This document shows positions 45,456-58,231 of a DNA stretch of 64,000 bases, piece after piece. This DNA comes from Cryptomeria japonica (Eukaryota; Streptophyta; Pinopsida; Cupressales; Cupressaceae). Under the pieces are notes generated by a model. That model was not told the origin of the DNA. It worked only from the letters and a program-made list of their open reading frames with translations, and ran no database searches. The position numbers and the translations under genes are program-made. Location: contig NC_081409.1 of NCBI RefSeq assembly GCF_030272615.1, forward strand, positions 18,230,260 to 18,294,259, read 5' to 3'. Position 1 is the stretch's first letter. Each line of letters starts with the position of its first letter.

Positions 45456-45800
45456 TTAGCGCATAGGAGCAACTTCCTAGCACGTATCAATCATTTTGTA
45501 GCGCATATGCACCAAAACTTAGTGCTCTCAGCCTTCACTTTAGCGCATAACCAGTTTCAGACTAAGTAAACTTTCAGTGGTGCTTTGTGTTACCAGCTTA
45601 GCGCATTTTAACATCAACTTAGTGCGTAAGAGGCATATCTTAGTGCTTTTCAGGGACATATTAGCGCGTAACCTTTCCAGTCAAAACAATTTCAAACAAA
45701 TCTCAGTCGACATGTAGAAGAGGCAGTTTAGTGCATAGAGAACTTTACGCAGCACATCTAGACCATTAGTTAGCATATCCAGTTTCTACTTTAACGCATA
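45456..45800 (+). repeat. TTAGCGCAT motif array, 5' leader
   Basis: Exact TAGCGCAT occurs at about 45457, 45499, 45541 and 45599, with variants such as TTAGTGCGT, TTAGCGCGT and TTAACGCAT up to 45799. Spacing is irregular (20-60 bp). The reverse-complement array lies near the 3' end at 58232-58440. Confidence 0.85.
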
Positions 45801-46138
45801 TTCAAAATCAAGAAAAAAATAGAGAGCAAACCAGGAATTTCGGGAAAATTTTATCACCAGTTGTGAGTACCCTTTTTGGTCCTTTGTCGAAACCAGTAGT
45901 CAAAATCTGAATCAGGTTATCAGAGAAAACAATTCCAAAATCAAACAAGCATCCTTAGAACAAATTTTTTGAATCTTAAACTAGCTCGAGATAAGACTTC
46001 ATCCAACCAAAATCAGGCAGTACCATCACATTGATCAAAGTTCCACCATCTAACAAATCCTATCACAAACAACATACCAAGTTTAATCCTTGAGTTGTCA
46101 AATCAAGTTTCCATATCGGGAGACTTTATCCATATCAT

Positions 46139-48300
46139 TTGACACACTTTGTCATGGAGGCGAATCTAACTAAACCTCTACTTGATAAAGTAAACTTGAG
46201 TTTTAAAACAAAGTATCACAATTCAACATCAAAGGAAACCATTGATCATTTGTGTATGATCACTCCTCATATTTTGAGAAGAACAAGTCTTCATCACAAA
46301 ACTAAGTTGAAGAAGAGACAACCTAATTCTAAGACACTTGCAAAAAGGAATAAGTTTCTCTATATCAATCGCCAACTTTTTAAAGCACATCGCGCATTCT
46401 TGCGTCACATGCGATTGTATATTCAAGGCAAATCATACGAGTTTGACAAAGAACCTTTAAGAAGTAGAGCTTATATTCAAAAAGCGGCATTCAACCAACG
46501 CTTAAATCATGGAGGAAGAATCAACCCCGCTTTATTCCCACAAATCTATATCACTTATCACGAAGCTCGACCTGAACCACCAACCCCTAAGAGAGGGGAA
46601 GAAGAAGAAATCCCCTTTGTAACAGAAAGTTTTTATTGAGGAACATATTCTTAAACCACCAAACACCACCAGGAACTCCGGTAGAAATTTCCTAAACGCC
46701 TATTGTCACTCGCTCTCAGATAAACAAACAAAGCGAATCACAACTAGAGTCAAGTATGGGTCGTAGATTATCCAACCTTTTTTATGAGTATGCTAATTTG
46801 GGAGATACAAAGATCACCGAGGAACTTCTCTAAGAGTGTCAAGAAAACCCCTCATTCCAAAGGCTCATGGAAAGACTTATTGAAGCAGACAAGGAAAAAT
46901 ATATACACATGCTATCTAGCAAAGGAGTTAGACTTCCGGAAGATTTCGATACCAAAAACTTAAGGAATGTAGACGAACGAATTTTTAGAACAAGGTCTAG
47001 AAATCACGCCTATCAAGACCAACAAAGAGAAGAAGAAACACATGAACCAGAAATCATACATGAACAAAATAACACCCCCGAACACAACCATGCCCGAACT
47101 CGGGATAATATTAATGAAAGGGAGGAAGCTCTCCCTCGACGTACAAATGCACCCATGGTCGCTCTTACACAACAAATCCAAATGCTGCAAAGGAAAATGC
47201 AGGACATGCAACAAGGAACCATGGTGTGATACTCCTTGGACGAGATCTGTCCTTATCCCTTTGATGGGAGATTAAACATGATACCTTCTCCCCCGAATTC
47301 AGATATACCAAAATACGACAAATACGATGGTAAAAGTGATCCCTGCAATCATGTTCAAGAATTTTGTACCATAAGCCTAGATTTTGCTCACGACGACACT
47401 TACTTAATGAGGCTATTCCCAAGAAGTTTGGGAGGGCAAACAATGGAGTGGTTGTCTAAACTTACACCTCCCATCAGATCAATTGATGAGTTGGTAAACA
47501 AATTTATCACATAATACTCCTATAATATTCAACACGCAATCACCATGTTGGATGTATGTAACACCAAACAAAAAAACAATGAGACATTCATGGTGTTTCT
47601 TCAACGTTGGAGAGGCATGGTTTCAAGATATCCTTGAGATGTGCCTGAAAAGGAAAAGATGGAAATATTTATCGATAACTTAAATAGTGAGATGAGTTAT
47701 CAACTCAAGCTCCAATGCATACCATCTTTTGCCAAGTTGATAGAAAACAGAATCCAAGTAGAGGAAGCCTGCATCAAGAAAGGAACATTGAAGTTCTTTA
47801 AGGAAGGAACTAACTCATCCAACACTCACCCCTTTAACAATCAAAACAACAACAACACTTTAGACAAATCCATATTTTGGACAAGAAACAAAAACGTTGT
47901 TAATGGTGGAGGAGTTGATGCTAATGATATAAATTCCAAACAACCAGTATTAGCTTTATCAGGTAATCCACAATCTAACAAAAATCAAAAAAGTGTTAAT
48001 CAAGGCACTAACACTTACCCACAAAATACCAATCAAGGACCTTCAATTTCAAACACCAACAATAATACCCAAGGAAACAATGCTAATCGAGGGAATAATA
48101 CAAACCAAAGAGGTAACACCAACACTTTCCCAAATAGACGCATCTACACACCATTAGGGCAAATCTTAGAATCAGTGTTTCGAGAACTCCTGGCCTTAAA
48201 AACTTTGAATCCTAGGTCAAACCACCTTGGTGGAATGACTCGCACTTTTGTGATTTTCATCGAAACAAAGGACATCACACAAATGATTGTATGAGGGTTA
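46139..48300 (+). pseudogene. Tat-type gag, broken by stops and frame changes
   Basis: The first frame (46139-46639, MTHFVMEANL) is a basic 166-residue N-terminal piece. After a frame change it continues through MERLIEADKEKYIHM to the Gag core (PKYDKYDGKSDPCNHVQEF, LMRLFPRSLGGQTMEWL, SYNIQHAITML), then an Asn-rich region. A further frame change near 48200 leads into a CX2HX4HX4C finger, CDFHRNKGHHTNDC at 48249-48290, typical of Tat-lineage Gag. Stops at 47227, about 47512 and 47635 are explicable as C-to-T changes. Gag would form the particle and bind element RNA; this copy cannot make it intact. Confidence 0.8.
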
Positions 48301-49204
48301 AGAACATCATTCAGGACATGATTGATAGAGGTGATTTAACGGTTGATGGTCTCAAACCAAACGGTGACCATGACACCTCTAAAAATCCTCTTCCAAATTA
48401 CAACAAGGGAGGAGCTTCATCATCAAATGATACAGGAGGAGCTCGTATAAATCACCTGTACAATAACACCATCAATCACATATCGACAGATGACAACCAA
48501 ACAAATGTCATAAATATCAAGGAAAAACAAGACCATGCGTCAATCAATGTGACAACCAAAGCTCAAAAATACATCTTGAAAGGGCATACATCAACATCCA
48601 CCGCTATCCCCAAGACTCAATATAATTTGGTTGATCAACTGCAGAGAACTCCCGCTCAAATATCCATACTCGAGTTACTCAAACTCTCGCCAAAATATAA
48701 GGACATCTTAGAACAAGCACTGGTTGAAACAAACGTTCCTCAAGATCTGGACATTGATAAATTCCAAGCCATGGTGGCTCATATGATAGGGTCTCATAAG
48801 CTCACCTTTTCCAAACACGATAACGTCTCTTTAAAACATCCACATAAAACCTCGCTTCATATCGAAGTCTTAGTCTATAAACACCGAGTTAAAAGAGTGT
48901 TAATAGATGGAGGTGTTAGTCTCAATATATGTACTTTAAAGCTATATGTGCATTAGGCTTCTCTGAACAGTCTATTGATCCAAACAAAAAGATCACCATC
49001 AAGGCCTATGATGATGAAGAAAGGTCATCCAAAGGCACAATGATACTACCTATTCAGGTAGGACCGATACAAAGGGACATTATGTGCCAAGTCTTAGACA
49101 TAGACTTAACATACAATATTCTATTGGGTCATCCTTGGATACATGAAATGCAAGCAGTGCTTTCAACATACCATCAGTATGTCAAATTCTTGTATAATGG
49201 ATAG
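48291..49204 (+). pseudogene. Tat-type aspartic protease region, one frame change
   Basis: It follows the Gag finger in the same frame (MRVKNIIQDMIDRGDLTVDG). The protease active site is at about 48893-48935 (RVLIDGGVSLNICTLK), with Asp-Gly-Gly in place of the usual Asp-Ser/Asn-Gly. A frame change at about 48940 moves to ALGFSEQSIDPN, then the C-terminal protease word NILLGHPWIHEM. The protease would process the polyprotein. The same frame then continues into the linker. Confidence 0.7.
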
Positions 49205-50459
49205 GAAATTTCTATATCTGTCGATAATCATCCTTTTCAACATTACAATGCTATGGGGGCAGCTCAAGACAACCTAGTTCCACACAACATGGAAGCTCCA
49301 ACTTCCTCAGCATTAGATCATCATCAAGAAAAACTCAAGTCTTTATCCATGGACTTCAAACAAAAGATGAAAATTAAAGATCAAGGCATGGGAGAATACT
49401 CTTTCAAACCCATGTGTCTATCAAAATTGCCACCATCACCAAAATCTCATAGACAACCTTCTGCATCGACACATCAAGAAACACAACCCATCACCAAATT
49501 TGATGGAAAATTTATCTAATTGGGCACACTAGCAAATGAATCAGAAGAGAAAGACATCCTTAGTTGGCTATACAAGGATGAGGAAGAGGTCAGAGTTGCT
49601 ACTCTAGAAGTGGTCATACCAACACAACAATATGGGAAAGGATTCCTGATCATGCAAGTGATGGGATACGCCCCCAAAGGACCTATAGGAAAGCATCAAG
49701 AAGGCATTATAGAACCCCTAGAACCTCCTTCACAATTTTCACGCAACAAAACAGGACTAGGATATGGACACAACATACCCCCTAGGCACAAACAAAATAA
49801 GTATCAGAAACCTCAGTGGAAAGCAAAGAAGAAATACAATGAGAACTCATGGCAAGAGGCACTACACCAAGTAGCAGAAACAACAAGGAAAGAGCGAGAA
49901 CACCAGGAAAAAGAGAAACGACAAGAGGAACTGGCCATTCAAAGGGAAGAAATCTCTTATAACAAAGTGCATCATGTACAGGAACCTATTCAAAACAAGG
50001 AAGAGTCACCACCCGAATAAATCACTAATCTCCAAGGAGAAATAATGTATGAACAAATGTAAAGGGTACAAGTAGGCTATGATTCTGAATCAGAAAAAAC
50101 TACAAGATTGGTATCAATTATTAGAGATCTTTTCTCACCCTACAACGTACCTGTTAGCAGTAGTGAGAAACTCTGGGACAGTACTTTTGAAACTAATTCT
50201 AATGACTATGAATGGGGTAGTTGTCCATATATTACTGAGGATATCGAGGAAGTTACTATCTATTCACACACCCCTTTCTCAGGAGGGACAAAGCGCAGAG
50301 TCTTGATTACTTGAATTCAGACCACGACATATCTACGAGGCTAAGGAGAATGATCAACAACACTATGAACAAGTCTACACCGAAGATGATACCATCAAAT
50401 ACATTGACAATATCATTAACCTAACCAGCATCCCAAACAACTATAATGATACCTCTATC
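49205..50459 (+). pseudogene. Charged linker between protease and RT of the Tat element
   Basis: In the frame used by the end of the protease, this encodes a Gln/Glu/Lys-rich stretch (KEREHQEKEKRQEELAIQRE) preceded by a G-patch-like GLGYGHNIPP. Stops at 49202, 49517, 50018 and 50060 fit C-to-T changes. A frame change between 50310 and 50460 joins it to pol. No catalytic domain is seen. Confidence 0.55.
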
Positions 50460-53400
50460 ATGACACTTACCACAGTCGATCTCGACCCACCAAATGACTC
50501 TCTACCGCTTGTATTTCCTGATCTCATAGACTGGGAAGAACCTGAACACCCTGATATACCCATTTTCCTAGATGATGAATCCATTGTCCAGTATCTATGT
50601 ACAATCAACCCAGAAACATGCTCTACCAGCAAACAAAATAACAATATCTGCAATCAGGGGAGTGCCAAGTCTCTTAGTCACAAAAATAAAAGAAACAAAA
50701 GATCTAATACTGAAACCCAATCAATGGCAACACTAGATCACAAAAAAGTCAAAATAAAGGATGCATCTGCAGGTCAAAACCTTTTTAAGGCACCTAAAGA
50801 TGGGCTACTTGACACTCTTCTTGAACACTACCAAGAGAGGTCACCCATATTGATCGATCCAACTCAATCAATAAACATCGATATAGAAGCAGCAGCTAAA
50901 AACATACACCTAGCAGAATAACTGACAAAAGAGGAACAACCAGAGTTTATCAGATTCTTCAAAGAAAAGAAAATCAATTTTCCTTGGTCCTATGTTGATA
51001 TGCCCGAAATAAATCTGAACCTGATCATGCATCATTTATCTATTGCTCCCAGAGCTAATCCAATCCAACAAAAATTAAGACAGATGAATCTGCATGTGGC
51101 ATTAATGGTCAAAGCAGAACTAAAGAAGTTATTAGACGTCAGGTTCATTTGACCTATAGACTATGCTGAATGGATTTCAAACATTGTACCAGTTTCAAAA
51201 CTGGACGAAAGCATCAGAATATGCACAGATTTTAGAGATGTCAACAAATCATGCCCAAAGGATGACTTTCCTTTGCCCAGCATCGACATAATTGTGGATC
51301 TAACAACAGACCATGCAATGCTATCATTAATGGACGGTTTCTCTAGCTATAATCAAATCAAGATAGCTCCAAAGGCTCAAGATAAAACTGCGTTCACCTA
51401 TCCTTGGGGAACATATTGTTGGAACGTCATGCCTTTTGGCTTAAGGAATGTTGGGGCAACTTATCAAAGAGCGATGACGATAATCTTTCACGATATGATT
51501 CATACCTTCATGGAGGACTATGTGGATGATTTATTGGCTAAGTCATTCACCTGGGTAGAACATCTAGGCATATTAAATAAAATCTTTCAAAGATTGTAGC
51601 AATTCCAAGTCAGGCTAAACCCTAAGAAGTGTGTCTTCGGGGTCACATCAGGCAAACTATTAGGCTACATTGTGTCTCCAAAAGGCATTGAAGTAGATCC
51701 AGTGAAGGTACAGGCCATCATGGAGATGCCACCTCCTAGGAACATTAGTCAACTTAGATCTCTACAAGGACGGCTACAGTCTATCAGGCGATTCATAGCC
51801 CAACTAGCAGATAAAAGTCTACCATTCAATCATTTGCTACATAAGAACATACCTTTCAAATGGGAAGCCAAGTGTGCGGAATAATTCAATCAACTCAAGC
51901 AATATCTAATGAATCCACTAGTTGTGGTACCACCAATAGCAGGGAAGCCGCTCATTCTCTACATATCAACAATGAAAGTATCATTGGGGGCACTGTTGGC
52001 ACAAGAAGATCAGGAAGGCAAGGAACGATCTATTTATTACATCAGCAGAACATTAAATGGATACGAGCTAAATTATACATTCATTGAGAAGGCTTGTTTA
52101 GCTATGGTATTCGCCTCTCAAAAGTTCCGCCATTACATGCTATCTCACACAATCAAGCTAGTAGCAAAAAATGCTCCTCTCAAGTATTTACTCAGAAAAG
52201 AATCTCTTACAGACCGACTGGCTAAATAGGTCATGATTCTTAGTGAGTTTGATATCCAGTACATAGAACGACAAGCTATCAAAGGACAGGTAATTGCAGA
52301 TCAACTAGCTGAAGCACCACTACCAAATAAACAACCAATACAGGTGGAATTTCCAGACATGGATGTCCTTATTGTCACACCCAAGCAATGGACCCTGTAC
52401 TTTGATGATTCTTATACCCAACATGGATCGGGTGTTGGCATTTTGTTCGTCACTCCAGAAGGGCACACAATTCCAAGATTATATAGACTGATGTTTCCAT
52501 GCACCAATAACATCGTTGAGTATAAAGCCCTGGTCACAAGAATCAAAATGGCATTGGAATGGAGAATCATGGAATTGAGAGTCTATGGGGATTCTCAATT
52601 AGTCATCAATCAAATCAATGATGAATATCAGAAAAAGGATGATAAACTAATGCCTTATAAAAGAATGGTGGATGATTTCAAATAGTACTGTGTACGCATC
52701 ACCTTCGAGAAAATACCAAGGTTGCACAACAAAGCGGCCAATGCAATGGCCACTATCGCTTCACTGCTACAAATTCTAGAGCAACAAAGTCGTTATGAGT
52801 TCCTGGTAGAGCAACTGTTTTCACCAGCCTATGACAATTTTGCATCCCACATCATTTATGCCTTAACCGTTTCAGACTCCCCTCTATACCAGACAATCTA
52901 TGAATATATTAAGACCAATACCCTACCACTCGACCTATCTTGTAGCAAAAAATGCAGCTTTATCTGGCAAGCCACCCATTATACCTTAACTGCTGACACA
53001 CTTTACCATCGAGGTCTAGATGGTACTCTTCTTCGTTGCTTTGATCGTAATGAATCTGACTCTGCTTTACATGAGCTTCACGAGGGTATCTGTGGCACGC
53101 ATTCAAGTGGTCCTACTCTCACCAAAAAACTTTTGAGAATGGGATATTACTAGCCGACAATGGAGAAAGACTCCTATCAATTTGCAAAGAAATGGCCTAA
53201 GTGCCAAATTCATGGCAATCTTATCCATGCACCAGCACAGGAGCTGCAGCCATTTACCACATCTTGGCCTTGTTGTTAGTGGAGACTTGATTTCATAGGG
53301 AAAATCCATCCTTCCTCTTCAAATGGACACAAGTTCATTATCACTGCAACGGAGTATTTTACAAAATGGATTGAAGCAGTCTCGATGACCACAATAACTG

Positions 53401-54137
53401 GAAAATAGATTGCCTCATTTATTCTCAATTATCTAATTTGCATATACGACATTCCAAGTTCCATCATCGCAGACAACAGGCATCCTTTCAAAAATCAAGA
53501 CGTACGAGAGCTATGTGAGCGATTCTAAATCCAACATTGTTTCTCTACACCTTACTACCCACAGGGGAATGGTCAAGCAGAAGCATCAAATAAAACAATC
53601 TTGAAAATTCTCAAGAAAACAGTAAATGATGCGGGTAAGGCTTGGCATGTACAACTCAATCCGACACTTTGGGCATACAGGATTAGCATTCAGATACCTA
53701 CAAGGGCTACACCATATTCATTGGTGTACGGATCAGAAGCAATTCTACCTCTTGAGGTAGAAATTCCCTCACTTAAAGTATCTTTGAAATGCCTCATACC
53801 AGATGAGGAATATCGGGTAAACAGATTGCATGAACTAGAGCTTCTGGATGAAAAACAACATGCCTATGATCATCTCAAAGCATACCAGCAGCACATGTAC
53901 AAAATCTACAACCATAGATTCATCCCTAGGGTTTTTTAAGTCAATGATCTTGTACTCAAAGAAAATCCCTCAAATAAATAGGATCGAGAAAAGAAGGGGA
54001 AGTTTGAACCTAACTGGTTGGGTCCCTATGTCATCATATCAGCCTATGGATTAGGCACCTATCAGCTAACAACTTCAGAAGGAGACGTGCTCAATGAACC
54101 AACCAACAACATCCATCTAAATAAATTCTACACTTGA
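50460..54137 (+). pseudogene. Tat-type pol: reverse transcriptase, two RNase H domains, integrase
   Basis: One frame of 1226 codons is interrupted by about a dozen stops, most explicable by single transitions (CAG to TAG, CGA to TGA, TGG to TAG). RT lies at about 50920-51700 with TDFRDVNKSCPKDDFPLP, MPFGLRNVGATYQ and the YVDD box at 51519-51530. A gypsy RNase H follows (51950-52150, SIYYISRTLNGYELNYT). A second, archaeal-type RNase H lies at 52386-52640 (WTLYFDDSYTQHGSG, VEYKAL, VYGDSQLVINQIN). Dual RNase H is a known hallmark of the Tat lineage. Integrase has HEGICGTH at about 53090, a KKWPKCQIHG segment missing one zinc cysteine, and core words DFIGKIHP, IIADN and PQGNGQAEA. It ends NIHLNKFYT. 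No chromodomain is seen. The copy is not functional. Confidence 0.9.
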
Positions 54138-55559
54138 GTCATCTAATGCACGGAAAAGGTGAAAAATACAAAAACAAATCATCAAAAAAATGAAAAAATA
54201 CAAAAAAAAGTGCAATAAAAATAAGTGGTGAAAACCAGGCAATAGGCGCTATTTGTGAGAGAACAACTCCTCTATCTATCAGTACTTATATATTTTACAT
54301 CCGTCCAAGTTAAAGCTAATGGCCATCACCCAACACTATTCACGCAACATTATCCCGAATATACTTAGCGTAGTCATTGTCCTTGATTATCTGAAGATCA
54401 ATCCATCATATCCTACCAAGGCTTGGTGATCACCATGTATATCCACATCGATAGATATCTATAGCTAGGGGAATAATTCCTCTCACTTCAACCATTCCAA
54501 ACAATGAACAAAAAAGGATCACAACACGCTAAGGAAACCCTGTCAACAACTGCTCATCAGGCTAGAAAACAAGACCATTATCCAAACACAACTTTAACAC
54601 ACAGATGATGGAGGATTTTCTGAATTATAATTTATTTACATCTAGCATGAAGTTTCGACTATTTTGTATCTTAAATTTTTAAATCATTAGATCTCCTGAG
54701 TTTCTCGAAGATGCATTGAGCTAGAGAAAGCAATGGGGGAGTCTGATATTTTTTTGGTTTTTTGTCTGTGAGGTGATCACTTGTACGGTGCAAATTTGTC
54801 TTGAGACATGATTGGAAACATATCATTGAAGACATTGTTCCACTTTGCGCATACAAATGGTTAACTCTTGTCTGTTCTACCCAAGCAACACGCAAGTCGT
54901 ATTGGTTCAATTATACCTCGATGCTTGTGTCGTCTTGCCATATCAAAATCCATGTAAGTGTTACTTAGGTCATTATGGTTCAATTATACAATTATGCTTG
55001 TATAAACTTCCAACATATCAAAATCTCAATGATGACAAACAAAAACAGAGCACCACCAAGTGACTAAACAAGAATGACAATGACAGAATGAAGGTGATCA
55101 TTTAGTTGCATATCATTTTAAAATCTTGCATTTAGTTGCATATCATTTTAAAAACCTTGCATATCATCCTAAAAACACATTTCATCTTGCATTAGTCTCA
55201 CATCATTATCATTATCATTATCATACATCTCATTTTTAAGATACATCTCACATCATTATCATTATCATTATCATACATCTCATTTTCAAGATACGTCTCA
55301 CATCATTATCATTATCATACATCTCATTTTCAAGATACATCTCACATCATTATCATTATCATACATCTCATTTTCAAGACACATCTCATAAATCACAGTA
55401 ATCAATACAATACACCATCACATTCACATCATAATTAAAATCAAGAGCATTATTATCTAAGCATTACATCATCATCATAGAAACATCATATCAATGCATA
55501 TCATAAATCATCATCCATAACACATCACATGTAAATCAGTGCTTAATATATATATCTCA
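54138..55559 (+). mobile_element. Post-pol 3' region of the Tat element
   Basis: No sense gene. 54220-54280 and 54855-55060 align by eye with 4450-4380 and 3620-3400 (minus) of the other Tat copy. From 55190 to 55400 there is a tandem repeat of about 50-62 bp built of CATTATCATTATCATACATCT words, four copies. The low-complexity style matches 2750-3400 in the minus copy. Confidence 0.65.
55190..55400. repeat. CATTATCATT-rich tandem repeat
   Basis: Four copies of a unit containing (CATTAT)n followed by CATACATCTCATTTTCAAGA. Copies differ in length by whole ATT-containing words. Confidence 0.85.
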
Positions 55560-56452
55560 AAAATGGTCGAAATGTACAAGGGATATCATGTCTATCAAAA
55601 TACAATAGAGACAAGTCTCTCAGGTATGACTATCTCCTGAGGCTGGCAGTCTCGCAGTAGATGTCCCAGCTCCTGGATCTCCACCAGGTGGTTCATGTCG
55701 GGGAGGCCCCATAACACCTCTTCTCTTTGTCCTCGTCTGGCTACAAGCAGATCGACTGACTGCATAGCTAGGAGCTTTGTGCTCTCTAGGGACCAGCTCC
55801 TCATATAAACGCCTATAGTACTCGGCCTCCTTGGTCATATACAGTATCTCCCTCATTGCATCCTGCATCAGGGCACCACCTTTCTCTCTCTCTAATCTCT
55901 CAGCAAGCTACTATGCCCGGCCCCGACGCTCTCTCTTTGTATCCCGCTTTGCCATAATCTATGTAATCTGGCACTGCTATGCTAGCACTTGTGCCTATAA
56001 CTCCTGCACTATGACCTGTAGGGCTCTAATCTGTGAATCCTATCGATGGGTAGGTACCCTAATCTGAACGGGTACCTGTGTCATGGTCCCACCCATACCT
56101 GTCCCTATCTGAGGTGCCAGTGGAGGTAGAACATCATATCTCCTCCTCTGGGTGGGTTTCCTAACATCCTTTATACCACCCACTGTTGCTAACACTACAC
56201 CTAACCTACCAGCACCACCAACACCAAGGAGAATTCCTCCTCCTCTCCCTCCATCACCTCCTCATCCTCTATCTCCTTCTCTATCTCTCCCACCATCACC
56301 CCCTCTTCCTCCATCTCTCCCTCTATCTCTTCCACCTCCTCCTCCTCCTCCACCACCTCCTCCACCACCTCCTCCATCATCTCCACCTCCATCTCCTACC
56401 TCCTCCCCCTCCTCATCTCTATGTCTGATTCCCCCTTGCCTCTATAGCTACT

Positions 56453-56485
<33 letters not shown>

Positions 56486-57650
56486 CAGGTAACATCTCTG
56501 CTAGATCCGATATCTGTGCCACTGCATGTACCACGATGTAGGTGGAGAACTCCTCTGTCATCCCCGCATCAACAACCCCAGCTCCATAATCCCAAATCTA
56601 GCCTGCCAATGTCATATATTACTCTACCACCGCTACACTATCCACTGTGGATCCCCACTCAGGCACATCCTATCTTTGGCGAGCATATAAACACGCTCCC
56701 TGTGGTATCCCCTGTTGTCTCCCATACTACCGTTGAACACGGCTATGCAAAAATTGCTCAATGATAAAGGGCATATGCCCGATCAAATATCTCGACATAT
56801 ACACATAGGGCATCTCCAGCCCATCCTCAGCCCACACCTCACAATCCATATACGGTCTCCAAATGACTGTATCGATATCATCCAATGCTCTCCGCCAATG
56901 CTCTAGTTTGCCCAGCTTACGTTGGACAACTATACCTGTATACCCATAAGCATATGCTCGACCAACTGGCATATCCCTCTCTGCAAGTGGTCTCGCCACA
57001 TGAATGTGCTCCCAGGCCTACACCTGTAGTAATGTCACCCCCACTGACAAACTGATGTATCCTAGATACACCACCTAATGAAGCTCTCTATAAAGGTAGG
57101 CTAACATATAGGACCCACATGCAAACCTATGTCCCTATGTCACCATATCCTCCAAAACCAATCCCCATCCCATAGCTAGTCCCTTCGACCTATGGTCGGG
57201 ACACACAAATCCACCAATAAAACCTACTAGTATAGAGGGCAAAGGAGCATAATCCAGATCCAAAAACTCTTGCCATGGGATCTCATACCCGCTGATGTGA
57301 TCATCCCGAAAGATGTAACAGAGAGCCTCTGTCCCACCCTCCTCAGTCTGCTCATATGGCAACAAGGCCCCCATGATAGGAATCTGCATAATGCAATAAC
57401 AGTCATCAGGTGTGACTATTATCTCGCCAGTAGCCAAATGGAAGGTGCCACCTCTCCGCCAAAGTTGTCAACAACCCTCGGTTAATGATATACCGAGGCA
57501 TGTCTAGTAAGGAAGATAAACCGCATCTCTCAATCACATCCCTATCAGCCAGTGACAATCGCGGAATCAATGACCACGGTCACGAAAATCGCTCTTGTGA
57601 CTAAAGTACACCAAGTTATTCCTGCAAAACAACAAATGTTCATCATCAAT
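55560..57650 (-). pseudogene. Antisense plant-mobile-domain-like ORF of the Tat element
   Basis: On the minus strand, ORF pieces at 57437-57135, 56999-56727 and 55868-55620 share one frame. They read ATGEIIVTPDDCYCIMQIP, LPSILVGFIGGFVCPDHRSKG and GLEMPYVYMSRYLIGHMPF, then an Asp run, a long Gly/Arg-rich stretch and a coiled-coil-like tail. The GE(x)TPDD start followed by a hydrophobic domain resembles the plant mobile domain of transposon-derived plant proteins. Extra antisense ORFs at this site are known in Tat-lineage elements. Stops are many, mainly CAG to TAG on the minus strand. The homologous remnant at 1387-2720 occupies the same place in the other Tat copy. A role, if any, is unknown. 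The family call is moderate. Confidence 0.6.
56220..56485. repeat. (CCT)n/(CCA)n and (TCA)n microsatellites inside the antisense ORF
   Basis: A pyrimidine-rich trinucleotide tract (56220-56420) encodes the Gly-rich stretch of the minus-strand ORF. (CAT)n at 56452-56482 encodes the Asp run. Sense-strand ORFs of Pro/Ser or Leu/His here are shadows of the repeat. Confidence 0.8.
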
Positions 57651-58230
57651 TCCCACATCTATCTGATATATCCAATCAAAACAAAATCAACTTGAAACAA
57701 TGAAACATCTCAAGAAAGCGTCATATCGAAAATCAAAGACCCATATCAAAAATCAACGACATATCAAAAATCAAAGACCCATATTGACAATCAAAGACCC
57801 ATAACACAAGCATCATATCGGGAAATCATAGCAAAGACCCATAACGCAAGCATCATATTGAGAAATCATATCAAAGATCCATAACGCAAGCATCACATCA
57901 AGAATCATATCAGAAATCAAGAATCGAAACTCATATCGGACATCAAATTCATATCGCAAGGAAAAAATCACAGATCCACATCTAAAGAAAATCAGGATCC
58001 GCATTCAAACAATCAATCACCTTGGCACTCCATATTGACCGCAAATTTCAACAGACTCCAAAAATCAGACATTATCACAGCAGGCAAAACATTGGCTCAT
58101 GACCCATCTTGAAACACTCACCAGGCACCTATCCACCCCTAAGCCATCTACCTCATCTATTCACCCCGTGACACATTCTTCCAAGTCTTTTTTACCCATT
58201 TTTGGACCCTATGCACCAAAACAGACCTCC
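57651..58230 (+). mobile_element. 3' untranslated region of the Tat element with degenerate repeats
   Basis: No gene. 57690-57990 contains degenerate copies of AAATCAAAGACCCATA and GCAAGCATCATATC with 30-50 bp spacing. Confidence 0.6.
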
Positions 58231-58231
58231 T

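Larger units (their letters stand above)
43951..46138 (+). mobile_element. Leader of the plus Tat element with conserved motif arrays
   Basis: Segments align by eye with the leader of the minus-strand element: 43960 with 8910, 44500-45250 with 8460-7740, and 46085-46160 with 7330-7260. It holds the AAAAAGAAC array (44096-44605), a double palindrome (45154-45170) and the TTAGCGCAT array (45456-45800). No real ORF precedes 46139. Confidence 0.65.

Noticed and set aside
56152-56541. Pro/Ser-rich plus-strand ORF (129 codons)
   Set aside because: It is produced by (CCT)n and (CCA)n microsatellites that encode the Gly-rich part of the antisense ORF.
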